Assembly (NCBI GenBank): GCA_947561715.1
Contig: OX387199.1
Location: forward strand, 22,449,001-22,513,000
Direction of reading: 5' to 3'
DNA length: 64,000 bases
From: Ascidia mentula
Taxonomy: Eukaryota > Chordata > Ascidiacea > Phlebobranchia > Ascidiidae
The notes under the pieces are model-generated. The model searched no databases. It was not told the origin of the DNA and was given only the letters and a program-made list of their open reading frames with translations. Position numbers and translations under genes: made by a program. Below are positions 22,716-34,325 of this stretch, piece by piece. Position 1 is the stretch's first letter. Each line of letters opens with the position of its first letter.

Positions 22716-25620
22716 ATGTTTTTAGTGATCTACGTCGTTGCCTATCCTGTGTGTTGTGTGGAATCACATGGTCGTCTGACTTTGTGAAGATATCCAGACG
22801 ATGACCACATCAAACCTTACTTGTAGTTTGTTGAGGAGAATTGGAGCGACAATCAGTTGTTCTGCGGAGGGTTCCAGGTTACTTAATGTAACTTTAGGTG
22901 TTCAATCAACTCAATTAGCTCTTCTGACAAAACAAATTAGGTTTCGGTCGTTATGTTTGGATTTACCCATTTTAGTTTAGGACCCAGTGAATTGGAAACC
23001 ATTCTTCGGCGCTTCGTAAAATTTGTTTTGCATTGTTTAATTTTACCAGGTTGTTTTATTGGTTGGTTCGATTTGGATCCCAGAAAACACAGACAGGTGT
23101 TTGACATCGTATTATATTTTCTCGCGTGTTAACAATTACATGCTTTAACAGTACCAACAGAATTTGGGAGGAAAATGCGGAATTTGCGGTGATTCCTGGT
23201 ATGGAGTTCGTGAGAATGAAGCAGGCGGAAAGTACGGGAAGGGCATCATTGTACTTCAGTACCTACCCACAAACAGTGATAACTAGGACTGTCCTAGATT
23301 TCTACTTAATCATCCAACCAAGAAGTTTTTTTTTGAATATATATATTTCGCCTATGCGGCATCCTCAGTATTCTAAAAACAACAAGAGTAATCGTAGTGA
23401 TTAGCATCAATAGCACACATCAAGACTAACATGCAAACACTTAACCTCCAGACCGCCATCCTGTACCACACCAAATGAAAAACACACCAGCATAGCAGCA
23501 GTTGAACGGTAGCAACGAAAAACGTTGTTGCATCAGCGGTTGGCTCCCGGGTGTAAAGATAACATTTACAGGCACCATACCAGATGGATTAGAACGGTTT
23601 TAAAGATTAAAATGTAAATAAAAATAAAAAAATAAAAGAATTTTAACGCTTCAATTCCAAAACCAATCCAAGTCGTAAATGGGAGATCTACGCTTTTTAT
23701 AAACGTTTTTATATACCCACAAACATATCTGTTTTTATTTATTTTAAACTCGATTGGCGATCCCTGACAAAGTCACTATAAAAAACATTATTGGCTGAAT
23801 GGCTTTTACAATTTAAGTCTCGTTTCTTTCTACAAACCACATCGGCATTCGAATTTGTTTTCAGTGCCTCAATGCAGATTGGATTTTCTACTTTTTTGCT
23901 AGTTAAAGTTTTGTTTAGAATAGCCAATCTGATTTAAAGTACATAAAAACACAAATGGTGATAAAGGAAAATGATGCATTTTAACCAAGGCGTACTTTTC
24001 ATAGTAAGTCTGCTGTGAATTTGGACAGAAATAATTCTTGTTTTCGTAGACTCAGAGATTGACATCACAATGGAATTGACGGCCCACAATCTTGGATTTT
24101 TCGAGTTTCGTTTGTGCGAGTGGAACCAACCAGAGGTTCCAGCCAGGAACGATTGTCTCATTACGTAATAAACGTTGTTTTCAACACATAAGAAACTAGC
24201 ATTTCGAAAGGTTATGGGCCAACCTTTTTTTGCATCTACAACCTCATCACATTTGGAAGCAAACGCAGAAACCAAACTACAGAAGCAAATTTATTGCTAG
24301 GTTTTCAGTTTGCATAAGTTTATCTTAAAATTTTATTTCTTTGTCAGAAACTTGTTGGAGTTGGTTGGTGGGGGAACCCGGCATAACGTCACCACAGGAG
24401 GGGGATGTCCTTGGATCTTTAACATCAAGGTCAAACTTCCTACTGGTTTGACCTGTGACCAGTGCGTACTCCAGTGGAGATACCACGCCGGTGCGATGCC
24501 GACCTCCGCCAATACGAAAATATTCGCTTTATAAAATCTCGCCTCATTCGGTTAAAACCGAACCAAATATAAGAGAAAACTAAACGAAAACGAATGTCAG
24601 TGACAAACTATTTTCTATATGTCTCCTTGAAGGTAACTCCTGGGCTTGTGATGGGGTGGGCGAATGCTGTCTGGGATGCGGACTCCAGAGTTCTACGGAC
24701 GTTGCCATAGGAACGGGACCAACTCTTGCTCCTCCAAACTGGATGAGTGACTTTCAATCAGTTCAAACGCGGGTTGACACAAAAACTACGTTTTAATCCA
24801 GAACCCGCAATCGACTACGACCACTGAGGTAAATGAAGTTCCGGCGACCACCACAACCAGTACTACGACCAATATATCCACAAGCACCACAACCAGTACT
24901 ACGACTAGTATATCCACAAGCACCACAACCAGTACTACGACCAGTATATCCACAAGCACAACAACCACTAGTGCAACCACTACTATAACACCAATTTGAA
25001 GTGGTCCTTCTTAGTGACCAGGTTAGTGATGGTAGTTATATGATTTACTGAACATAATTAAGTACTTGATAATGGTTGTAGAAACAATCGAAACGTTTAC
25101 ATGAAGTTTTCGAGCACTGTATTGGCTATTCTGTTCATATTAAATAATTAAGTACATAATTCTCAGATAGTGGTTACATACAAAGACTCTTTATGAAAAC
25201 TGTCAACTTAAACTAAAAGTTTCACTACAGGAAGATTATTGTAAGGCTTGACGAATCTTTACAGACAAAACGAAGCCGAGTTTGCCAAAGATCAAATCCC
25301 TGTTTTATCCAAATGTCCATTATATGCAAAAATTTAAGCATCTGTGTCACATAAAGATCTCGGATTTTTAACATTTTTACAACCACATTTGTGCATGGAG
25401 AGCTTGGCGCCTGGAAAGTACATGTACGAGTGCACCACGTACTACACGTGCACAGTTTCGGGAGGTCCCTACGTCTACGACTGCCCACCTCACACAGTGT
25501 TGGACGAATATCGGCAAATTTGTGACCATGACTACAACATTCCACATGAATGCGGGCTGAGGTTACGATTATTCAACACATTTCTCCACGATTTTAAACT
25601 TCCTGCAGTTAATAATATGT
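22716..25620 (+). CDS. AA15-type lytic polysaccharide monooxygenase with S/T linker and CBM14, possibly decayed
   Basis: Predicted exons are 22,716-about 22,784 (leader ending ESHGRL), 22,827-22,877 (SDNQLFCGGF), 23,152-23,275 (GGKCGICGDSWYGVRENEAG), 24,050-24,164 (DITMELTAHNLGFFEFRLC), 24,348-24,490 (LTCDQCVLQWRYHAG), 24,633-about 24,796 (NSWACDG..CCLGCG), an S/T-rich linker (24,801-24,999) and a peritrophin-A/CBM14 module (about 25,380-25,560; six Cys, EC-TYY-C...CPPHTV..E..ICD). Phases agree from exon 2 to exon 6. Family members oxidatively cleave chitin or cellulose; the mature N-terminal His (ESH-GRL) is a copper ligand. Oddities: a TGA at 22,785 follows HGRLTL and the usual PPSRxSMWR stretch is scrambled; the usual NH before LGFFEF is HN; the QExFxxCAD stretch is shortened to QSSTD. 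Linker splicing is unresolved. It may be a pseudogene. Confidence 0.8.
23335..23373 (-). ncRNA. Hammerhead-like motif, TATA type, in an LPMO intron
   Basis: On the minus strand: GAATA, CTGAGGA, T, GCC-GCATA-GGC (stem II), GAAA, TATA, TA, TATTC. Outer arms GAATA/TATTC are perfectly complementary, and the core boxes CTGANGA and GAAA are intact. The predicted cut is after the TA that precedes TATTC. It lies in the intron between exons 3 and 4 and is antisense to the LPMO gene. An A/T-rich tail resembling that near 36.3 kb lies on its right. Confidence 0.65.
24838..24978 (+). repeat. Tandem 36-bp repeat coding a Ser/Thr-rich linker
   Basis: Units of ACCACAACCAGTACTACGAC + CAGTATATCCACAAGC repeat about three and a half times. 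In the frame of the linker they encode TTTSTTTSISTS, a likely O-glycosylated spacer between the LPMO and CBM14 domains. The Val-rich frame on the other strand is a shadow. Confidence 0.75.
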
Positions 25621-25650
25621 AACTAGGCAACACGAACATATGAGGAAGAG

Positions 25651-25708
25651 AGAGCAGTAGACAGGTGTACACACTGTTTCGACCTGCAAGGACTCATCAG
25701 TGCAGCTG
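25651..25708 (-). ncRNA. Canonical type I hammerhead-like motif just after the LPMO gene
   Basis: On the minus strand: AGCTGCA, CTGATGA, GTCC-TTGCA-GGTC (stem II), GAAA, CAG(T)GTG-TA-CACCTG (stem III with one bulge), TC, TACTGCTC. The core CTGATGA/GAAA is perfect. Stem III closes with six pairs and is followed by the UH cleavage site (TC). Stem I pairing is partial, with mismatches as expected of internal loops. It starts 31 bp beyond the LPMO stop, antisense to that gene. Confidence 0.7.
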
Positions 25709-28230
25709 TTGACCGTTTACACCTGCCTGCAGCTCCTAATGGTAATTATGGTTCTTCTGCACATATGTATGGACAGTCTTCGGGTGGAAAAATTCATAAA
25801 AAAAATATATTTTAAGACAAAGACTCTCGGATAAACGGAACGGCCACCAAATTTGGATTTGTACAGAAACGGATGACATTTGTCAATATTAGCACAACAT
25901 AGGTCAAAAATGTTCATCGAAGCTTGATCTAATCTTTGTAACAACACAAATTAAATAAACAGAATCCATTCAACAAGAATATTGTTCTAATTTTTGATGT
26001 TTTGTAAGGACATTGCAGGCAGATACTGATGGAACCCCCTCACATAAAGGTATTGATTCTAAAACAATATTTTTAGTGACGTTTAACATTTCGCCACCAT
26101 TAATAGCCAACAACATTTTGCCGGCAACCGTCTTTAATGAAAGATTACATTGCCAAGTCGTTATTGCCTTCGCTTCAATACTATCTTTGTGGTGAAATAA
26201 GAGACTTTGATATTTATGGGGTAGGACTTAATTCATTAGCAAAGTTTATGGGTCAACTTAAAAGTTTCCAAAATTTTCATGCAAATGTTGTGTTTTGTGC
26301 TGGAACTTTATAGCTTTTAAGACGACTGTAGATTGTGATCTATAACTTTTTGCTACACTTCCACAGCCACATATAAAACTATTACCAGGACACTGACATC
26401 TCTTTAACCAGTAAAATAGTCAACATAATGTTGAAGTCTTCGTCTGGTTTTACGGGCAAGTAGTCATCAGGCAGCAAGCTGAACGGATGAGAATTAAATT
26501 CCTCGCAACAGTGGCGTAACCGCATCTCACTCCAATCATTATTGGTTCCAACACAAGCATTTTAACGTATATTGGATTCATTCTAATAGTGTACTGACTG
26601 TCCTTTTCACAACGCAATATATTTGCCTTTATTAGAAAGCTGTCTTTGATACATATGTTACTATTACACATAAACATTACGCCAAGAGATGTTAACCTTT
26701 ATTGCTCAAAAATATTTTCAATGTTCTTCATAAAAATGTCTGACCACAAAGAATGGACGCAGCCAGACACATTGGCTACCTTGACCACACATAGTTTCAT
26801 TAAACTAGGATTCCGCAGGTTAAACATTTGATCTTAAACTCACTGTTTTTTGTTTATTTATATTCTAGATTATATTGTTATTTTTTCACCACAACGGGTT
26901 CCAATAATTCGAGGATTCCGTTTCGCAAAAAATTCTTTGGCGCGAATTTCGGCGGTTATCCTGGCCAATAATTTCGATCAGGATATAGATCGAGTTTCCA
27001 ATTGATTTTAACAATCTCATTATTTCCAAAACGGATGTTCATTACTTCATGTGGCGTCGATGGAGGCGGAATTCAGGCGATACAAGTGATGAATGGATTC
27101 AGATTCCCTTACATCCTCACCACGTACGGTTGTAACTTCTACATTATAAAGTTTAAGAATGCACAAACTTTTACTCTCTCAACACTGGGTTTATTGATGA
27201 CGACGATAAGTGGCACAAAATATTGACGATCAACAAACATTTGACAAAACGATTGTTATATTTTGGTGAAAGTTTGAATATTTTTTAATGAACAAATTTT
27301 AAAGGTATAAAACCAGCCGCTAGTGTGAACCAAACGGTAATTGATGGCAAGAAGAAATAACTTCAAACAAAAAATCTTGTTGCTGCAGGTTTGATGCAAC
27401 GTAAACGATAAAACGTCAATTCTTACTGCCAAGAATTTTACAACAACTTGTTTGCATAAAAACATACTTGTCAATGTCAACAATGATACACAGGTTTATG
27501 TACAAGGCGTGTGAGAGGGGATTTTGAGGGGGTGTTTTTAACTTTTTTTGGTGAAATTTTTCAACATCATAACATCATATTTACAAGTGATCGATCATCC
27601 AGCAACACGATAAGTTCATATCCGTTGTTAAACACACTGATTTCATCCCCATTATGTTCCAACTTCATCATATTTCATCTCATATACGATGGTTGGTACT
27701 TTACACGCCACAAATGCACTCAAATGTTTCCTCCAATTCGATAGAAAACAAAATAAGGTGGGGAAGTCACTGGAAGCAAGGGGAATCCCCGCATGATTGT
27801 GATATCCAAAATGATTCTACCCAAGTTGATGTCAAGCGTTCCAACACTCTCACATAATAAGAGTGTCCATGTGTTGGATGACGTGTGAACGTGGTCGACG
27901 AGTCCAACCAACTCATCAAGTAACTCATACCATGGTACATAAAATGATGACTCACTAAATACAACCAAAAAGCATGACCGGGCATTAATAGAGACAAGGA
28001 AACCACCAAACGGTTTGAGCAGACTAGATCTGGCGTCTATGATGTTACTTCGTCACACTTGAGAGATGTTGAAACAGAAAGATGTCATTTGAAATATCAA
28101 TTCTGTGTTCGAATTACTCTGCCATCACAAATATAATTCTACACATGGAAGGACAAAAAATGAATCGGTTTTGTCCATTCGATGTCAGAAAAAGTATTTT
28201 TTTTTGCACAAAACTGAATGCAAGGTTTAT
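25709..28230. other. Spacer between LPMO and R2, no gene recognised
   Basis: Only short open frames without motifs occur. From about 27.1 kb rightward the DNA aligns with the 3' flanks of R3 (about 49.4-50.28 kb) and R4 (about 56.45-57.49 kb), sharing for example CATCATAACATCATATTTACAA and AATAAGAGTGTCCATGTG. This is the conserved downstream flank of each receptor copy. Confidence 0.6.
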
Positions 28231-30377
28231 TTACAGAGTGGTTTCTGTTTCAACCACATGTAAGTTTTCTCGGTTAGCAACCACAACCACATTTTCCTGT
28301 TGCTGACGTCTAAAAACGGCCTTCAGGCCATCCCAGACTCTATCATAAAGCAGTTTCGGTGCGTTGGAGTAGATGAGGGGATTTAGAGAGCTGTTGATGG
28401 GGAGCAGGATAATTGCTGACACAGCGTACAACACTGGAGGCATAGGGACTCCACCGAAGTTAACAAATGCCATGATGGAAATTGGAACCCAGCAGAGAAA
28501 ATCGGTAATTATCAGTCGGAGGATTTTCTTTTGCATTTCTGCCGAAACAAACAGCATTAATGGAATAATATGTCTGCCAATACGAATATGCTTACCTTTG
28601 CTTTGTTTTGCAGCCCTTCCATCCCTTGGTCTCTCGTTCACTTGCCTGGCACTGGCAGTTGTCTTCTTGTAAATCCAAAAATACGTAATTGACACAAACA
28701 TGAAGGCCAGGAAGTTAAGAGTAATGATGGCGATTGAATATCCCCATGCCTTGTCGTTGGTCGTTACATACAGTTTGCTGATGCAAACGCTGCTGCTGCT
28801 GTAATATCTACACATAAACAATTTTGTGGCGATAAAATTGAAGATTTTGCGCGAATAAAAACGAACCCTAAATATCCAGAAATATCAAATAGCTTTGCGG
28901 AATTGTAATCCTCAAGAATATCCATAAAATCAATCCAGGAATTAGCATCATTTACTCGCATGAGGGCAGTGTTGAGTGCTTGGGAATCGTTGCTTGTGAA
29001 GTTGTGTTGGAAAGTTACAAATCGATCCATGAAGTTATTCATGCCTGTATACGCAGCGCTAGTGTCATTCGAAACTGGTTTCACCACTAAAATCAACGAC
29101 AATTTCTTACCAGAAAAGTCGACTGCAACGTTGTCAAAAAACGGATTCTCATTCATCCAAGCTTTGGTTTCAAACAAATGTTGAAGTTGAGTTGTGAGTG
29201 GAATAAAAGCAATTGTAAACGAGAATGCCCAGGAGAGGATAATGGTAAGGATGAAAGTTTTCAATTCCGGTTTCAAGGATGCATCGAGTGGCTGAAACAA
29301 AAGAGAACATTGACGTGTTTTCATTAAAAACAATAAGTTTGCAAGTTCGGCGTTCGTTTCAAATCGAGGGACGGGGAATGTAGTTGTCAGTTCGAATCTC
29401 ATCGGACTGGAAATTGTTTCTTCTTTCTCTACCCTGTAAATCCCAAACTGAGCAAAACTGTGTCATTTTAACAATATTCGTTGCAGTTTCGTTTCTCATG
29501 TCAGGCTTAGAATCTAGCGATAGCTGTGAGAGTGATAATAAATAAGTTCACGGAGATAAAAGATTTCCAAAAAGAAAGTTGTCATAAAATTTTGGAAAGG
29601 GCCGTCACCGATTCAACGAAGTTGGCAATAGCTGACGTAACCAAATACAATTGTTTCACTTACGTTTTTCACAGCATACAGTCGGAATATGGTCAACAAA
29701 ACCATTGTAAACACCGATGTTTCGCTTGAAAGCAAAACCAATACCCCCATTGTGGTGCAACTTCCGCTTGATCTCCAAATAAGGTCATTGGCACAATAAT
29801 TTCCGGAGTATCTGACACCAGCGGCTCCCAGCATGATCAGATAAACTCCCATGAGTAGATCGGAAACGGATAGATTTAAAACGAGCAGATGGTTTGTGCG
29901 AAATGCAGCAGATTGTGATTCTGTCGTCGCCAACGTTTTGCCTTCCATTACCATGACAACCTCAAAACAAATTAAAGGAATATAACACGTGTTCCTATTG
30001 TGCAACAAAGACAAAACAAACTTAGTTTTTTTCTGAGCCTTTTCTTTGTTAGTTTACCGTAATGGTTGCCCACAAACTTAGGAACACAACTCACGGGTTT
30101 TCTCATAATGCTGACTGATGATGACAAAAGTTTTTGTCGAAACGTCTTTAACATGACAGTGTTAACAGCAATATGGGCCAGTCTATTTATACTCAAACTT
30201 AGTTTAATTTACCAAATTTCCGACAATGGCGAGCACCCCCATTATCCACACAATGGCTCGTAGAAATGGGTTTGCAATCAACTCGTATCGTGATGAAAAT
30301 ATGTTTTCGTTGATCACTTTTGTATTTGTTGGGCACTCGTCTGACCAATCAGAGCAGTCGCCGACTCCATTGAATTT
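28231..30377 (-). CDS. R2 exons 11-14: last LDLa and seven-transmembrane domain
   Basis: Exon 11 (30,377-30,213) reads GDCSDWSDECP then TM1 (FLRAIVWIMGVLAIVGNL). Exon 12 (29,960-29,664) holds TM2 (LVLNLSVSDLLMGVYLIMLG) and TM3 (MGVLVLLSSETSVFTMVLLT). Exon 13 (29,291-28,867) holds TM4 and a long second extracellular loop. Exon 14 (28,807-28,231) has the loop Cys (SSSVCIS), TM5, TM6 (RLIITDFLCWVPISIMAF) and TM7 with NPLIY. TDFLCWVP and SVFT are LGR-family hallmarks. The DRY/ERW triplet after TM3 is FRL, retaining only Arg. The C-tail is short and ends VETETTL. All four exons are open. Confidence 0.85.
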
Positions 30378-31059
30378 CTATGTGGAGTAAATTAAAGAAA
30401 ACTTTGTAGTTAAGTTGGTCATATTGGCGTCTGTAAACAGCACAATGCGAAATTACTGTTTTGTATGTAATTGGTGAACAACGGAACTATGGAAATTGGG
30501 CAAAAAATGTGTACTGTAAAATGCATGTGTAGTTTTGTGTACTTGGAAGGCGTGTGACGCGCTAATTGGCCAGAAAGCTGGCGACAAAAATAAAAAATAT
30601 TTGGTAAACTGACAGTTCTTGTCTGGTGGCAAACGTTGAGATGTGCTTGTGTGGTGAAGTGTAAAGAACATGATTTGTGCAGTGGGTCGCACTTTATTCT
30701 TTGGTATTCGTCCTTTTAACATTGGGCGCTTCTAAAGTTTCATTCATATTAACGTCATTTTATTTATTTATGAAAGTATCCGCCTCTGTAGTTTGGCTCC
30801 CAACTTTTGTTTTGACGTTGAGTCGTTAGTGCAGGGTGAACTTAGCGTTTACCATGGTTGGGGTTGGGTAATTAAGCGCTAAAAAACGGAGAAAATGTCT
30901 TTCAAAATCGATCCTAAAACTTCCATACCCGCCCTCCCAATAAGTTTAGTCCGAATTCGAGATAACTGAATTAATTTCGGTCACAATAGTAACATGCACG
31001 GAATCAAAACATCTTTGCCACAGGACACAAAACTTTAAATATTGTTGACATGTGTTTAC

Positions 31060-33690
31060 CTTCTCCTTCTTAACGAACAATGGATCTTTATTTTCGCAAT
31101 AAAACCTTCCGTCCTTTGTGCAGTTTATTTCGTCACTTTGATCATCGCAGTTAACTGTTAGGTCACAAACAACCGATTCGTTTATAGAAATCTGTCACAG
31201 AAACATAGGGCATTATGAAACAATACTGAACAACAGACATCGAAACCTACTTTCTTTTTGTAGTTAAAATAAAGCTTTGAAGTGATTTTACTCTAACTCT
31301 TGCAATTAGGGTGTCTTGAATTTTTTGTGGTTTTGTTGACAAGAAATAACTTTACTTTGGCTCCATTTAACGTTGGACAGTAGAATCTTCCTTCCTTTGT
31401 GCAGTTTTGTTCTGGATATTCGTCACTTTCATCCTTGCAATCGATGAAACCGTCGCATACTTTGGACATAGGAATATTGAGAAGTCCGTCTTTTGTGTCG
31501 CAGTGTTTCCGATGTTTGCAAAGTTGAGGATCTTCATCGTGGTCGAATCGTTGATCTGTGACAGGTTTGTAGATCCTTCTCCCACAATCCCGCCTCCCAT
31601 CGAACAGTAATTTGTTGTCGAAACTCCTCCCCATCAACAGATCCTATATAATACACATCACGTGGTTCCTGGTATGTTTTTGTGCGAACATTTTGTTGCA
31701 ATGCTGGAAGGAATATTTTCTAATTATTATAAACGAATCTTTTATCAGTAATTCTAAGGCTTGTCGGGATTTCGTGGCTGTTACATTCGGTTTCATAGTG
31801 AGTTTTCAAACAGATTTCTCTACCACAAAATCTGTAAATCCGGTGGCGTCAGATCAGTGACCGTAAACTTGTTGCTTATAAACTCAATTTGTCAGGTAGC
31901 AGCGCCCATGTGGGACACCTCCAAACGTCCAACGACACATCGACAGCAACAGACGTCATGACAGCAAACTTGTTCGAGACTTTTATACCTGGGAATGTGA
32001 TCACTATGTGATTGTCATGCATTACAAGATGTTTATTTTTTTAAGTTTTGTTAAAGTTTTTACATCAACCAGGTAAAAAACAAAGAAAATAGCAAAATAA
32101 GCTTGACGAACGAATACGATTTGTGACGAAAGCGAGGATTTACTCTTAAACGTGTGGAATGTGACGACGAAATTGAATTTTTACGCGATTCGTTTTCCAA
32201 ACACTTCGTAGCTTTGTTCGCATTTTATAATATTCTATCCGCCGTGGTCGCAGTACTTTGAGTACCAACAAAAGTCTGCTGTTATTTTTGTGGCAATTGT
32301 TAAAAATGTAGTTATCACAAATCAGTACTACATGCCGTGTTGTGTGGTTCAGTGCAACCCAAATACCACATAAATTCCACGCATGTCAACTTTGCACAAG
32401 AAACTTTTAGCAACCTTGGAGGTATTTCTTTAGTAAAGTAATAGGATTCTGTAAATAATTATTATCAGGTATAATCGTAGTCTTGTTTCAATTTTTGCAA
32501 TATAAAAATTTCAATTATTTTTTTCAATGTTTCACAATGAGCAATCTTGCATGCGAAGCTAGTTTTACTCGCCACCACATCCCATAGTTGGTTTTAAACA
32601 ATGGGATGGAATTCCAAACTCCGAGCTTTTGAGATTTAAGTACATTATAAACAGTTAAAAGATGTGCAATGTGTCAAAGAGAGCGAACAATCTTCCATGA
32701 TGATAAGGAATCTGATTGAAAATATCTAAGAGCTTATAACTCGCGATAAAAGTATTCAAACGAATCCGTAACAACATTACGGGGATCTTTGTCGGCTACG
32801 ACGGTTAAGTTCGGTATTACGAAGAGGCTCAACCTCATGAGCCACCGGGTTCGTACATCGTCCGTGAAGATAATGGCAAAGTGAGATGCGGCTGAAGTTA
32901 TATCCACCATAGAGCAGCCGAATGCAACGCGCTTTGGAGGAATTACTTGGACCCTGTGTTTTGTAGCAACGAAGTAGGTGTAGTGTGGGTATTGTGTATG
33001 ATGTCACTGAATGTTGTCCACCGGTGTATAACAACGTCTTAGTGTTTGAAGTGGTCGCGAAGGCGCCACAGACAGGGACGTTTTGAATTGGAATAAGTGG
33101 ATGGTCTCGATACTGCGACATTGCCGTATCTAACACAAACACCTTCGAGACACAGGTATTCATGTAGTTGCGTAGTGTGACGTAAGTTACCGACAGTAAA
33201 CTTCTGCTCAATGTGACGTTCTTTGATCATATAAGAATGAAGCATCGTATTAAAAAATCTTTCCGTTGTGCCTCGTTGATTAGTTCGCTTTGAAACAGGT
33301 GAATTGCAAAACCACAACATTGGTTGTAACTCGCTTCATGTCTCTGAGTGTTGGTTTGTTCCACAGTAGTTTGGAAAACTACAGAAACCAAACCATTGAG
33401 GTAACAAATATTCACGTTTGGCGAAATAAGTCGAAATCTTTGTAAGTTCGTGTAATAATTACGTTCGACTGCGTAAACATTGTTGCAAACGTTTGTTTAA
33501 ACTGGAGTTTGTCCAGCAAGTGAGTAAGTACATTGTGTTGGTAAGAATCTACAAATGTACGTAAACATCTAAACCACTTATTTCCGACAAAACAATAAGT
33601 TATGTATTCTCACTTACTTGACACCGCCACTCCCCCTGTATGTAGTTGGTTGTTGTTGTTGAGCAGTCGTTCTTCACTTCCTCATCAACA
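31060..33690 (-). CDS. R2 exons 8-10: linker and membrane-proximal LDLa modules
   Basis: Exon 8 (33,690-33,618) encodes a small linker, EEVKNDCSTTTTNYIQGEW. Exon 9 (31,643-31,356, 96 codons) has LLFDGRRDC then SKVCDGFIDCKDESDEYPE. Exon 10 (31,191-31,060, 44 codons) has VCDLTVNCDDQSDEINC and GRFYCENKD. Donors GTAAGT, GTAAAG and GTAAAC are good. The first module of exon 9 has Phe where R4 has the expected Cys (LLCDGRRDC), so that LDLa fold is probably damaged in R2. Confidence 0.75.
32760..33330 (+). other. Block shared with R4 61,670-62,250, possible old retroelement tail
   Basis: The plus strand reads GYDG, YYEEAQPHEPPGSYIVREDN and GKVRCG, recalling the last residues of Ty3-like pol proteins (PPxSYxVxTxxGxxxRRN). 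R4 has the same reading with one fewer stop. The minus strand also keeps a conserved open frame in both copies (KERHIEQKFTVGNLRHTTQL and HEYLCLEGVCVRYGN at 33,039-33,240). I cannot decide between an intronic retroelement relic and an unrecognised exon. Confidence 0.35.
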
Positions 33691-34325
33691 CTAAAAATAT
33701 TTGAATGTTTCGCGTTTATTTAATGATTAAAAACTTAATTGAATGCAGATGATAGTTTAATCTTCAAACACCTGCTGCACTCCACTGAAGCAAAAATGCC
33801 TCACTGGATTTGTTACAACATTTTGTCATAACATCAATAGTATGTCAAGAAATATAAACAATACCAAACATTCGCTGTATCTTAATTGGTTTTCAAAACA
33901 TGGTAGCTGAAGAACAGAAAAACAAATTGAAACTATTTTAAACCAACAACTAAAACTGTAAACTTGGTATTATGCAATTTCCTATGCTTGGTCGTCCATT
34001 ATTGAAACAATTTGCGTCCCAAAGGTTGGTGGCTTGTAGTGCCCAGATATGTGCTGACTTGCAAAAGTCTTTTTCGACTAAAATGCTACACTTTGTAAAC
34101 AAGGTCAAAAACGTAATCGACATTAAAGGAATGGGTATTTTCCTGCAACGGCGAAACACATCCTTAACACCTGCATTAGTTTATGAGTCATGACAATGAA
34201 AACAAGTCACGTAGTATTTACAGACACTTAACACACCTTACACTATTGCAAGTCATAGATTTCTGGTGACGCATTGGATGTCAGTGGTTTCAATCCAAAG
34301 AATAAACTAATGCTTTATAACTTAC

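Noticed and set aside
24786..24980. Val/Leu-rich open frame on the minus strand
   Set aside because: It is the shadow of the plus-strand Ser/Thr repeat linker of the LPMO gene.
32777..33320. Long minus-strand frames as a separate host gene
   Set aside because: No motif, no clear splice borders, and part overlaps a Ty3-like reading on the other strand; kept only as an unassigned block.
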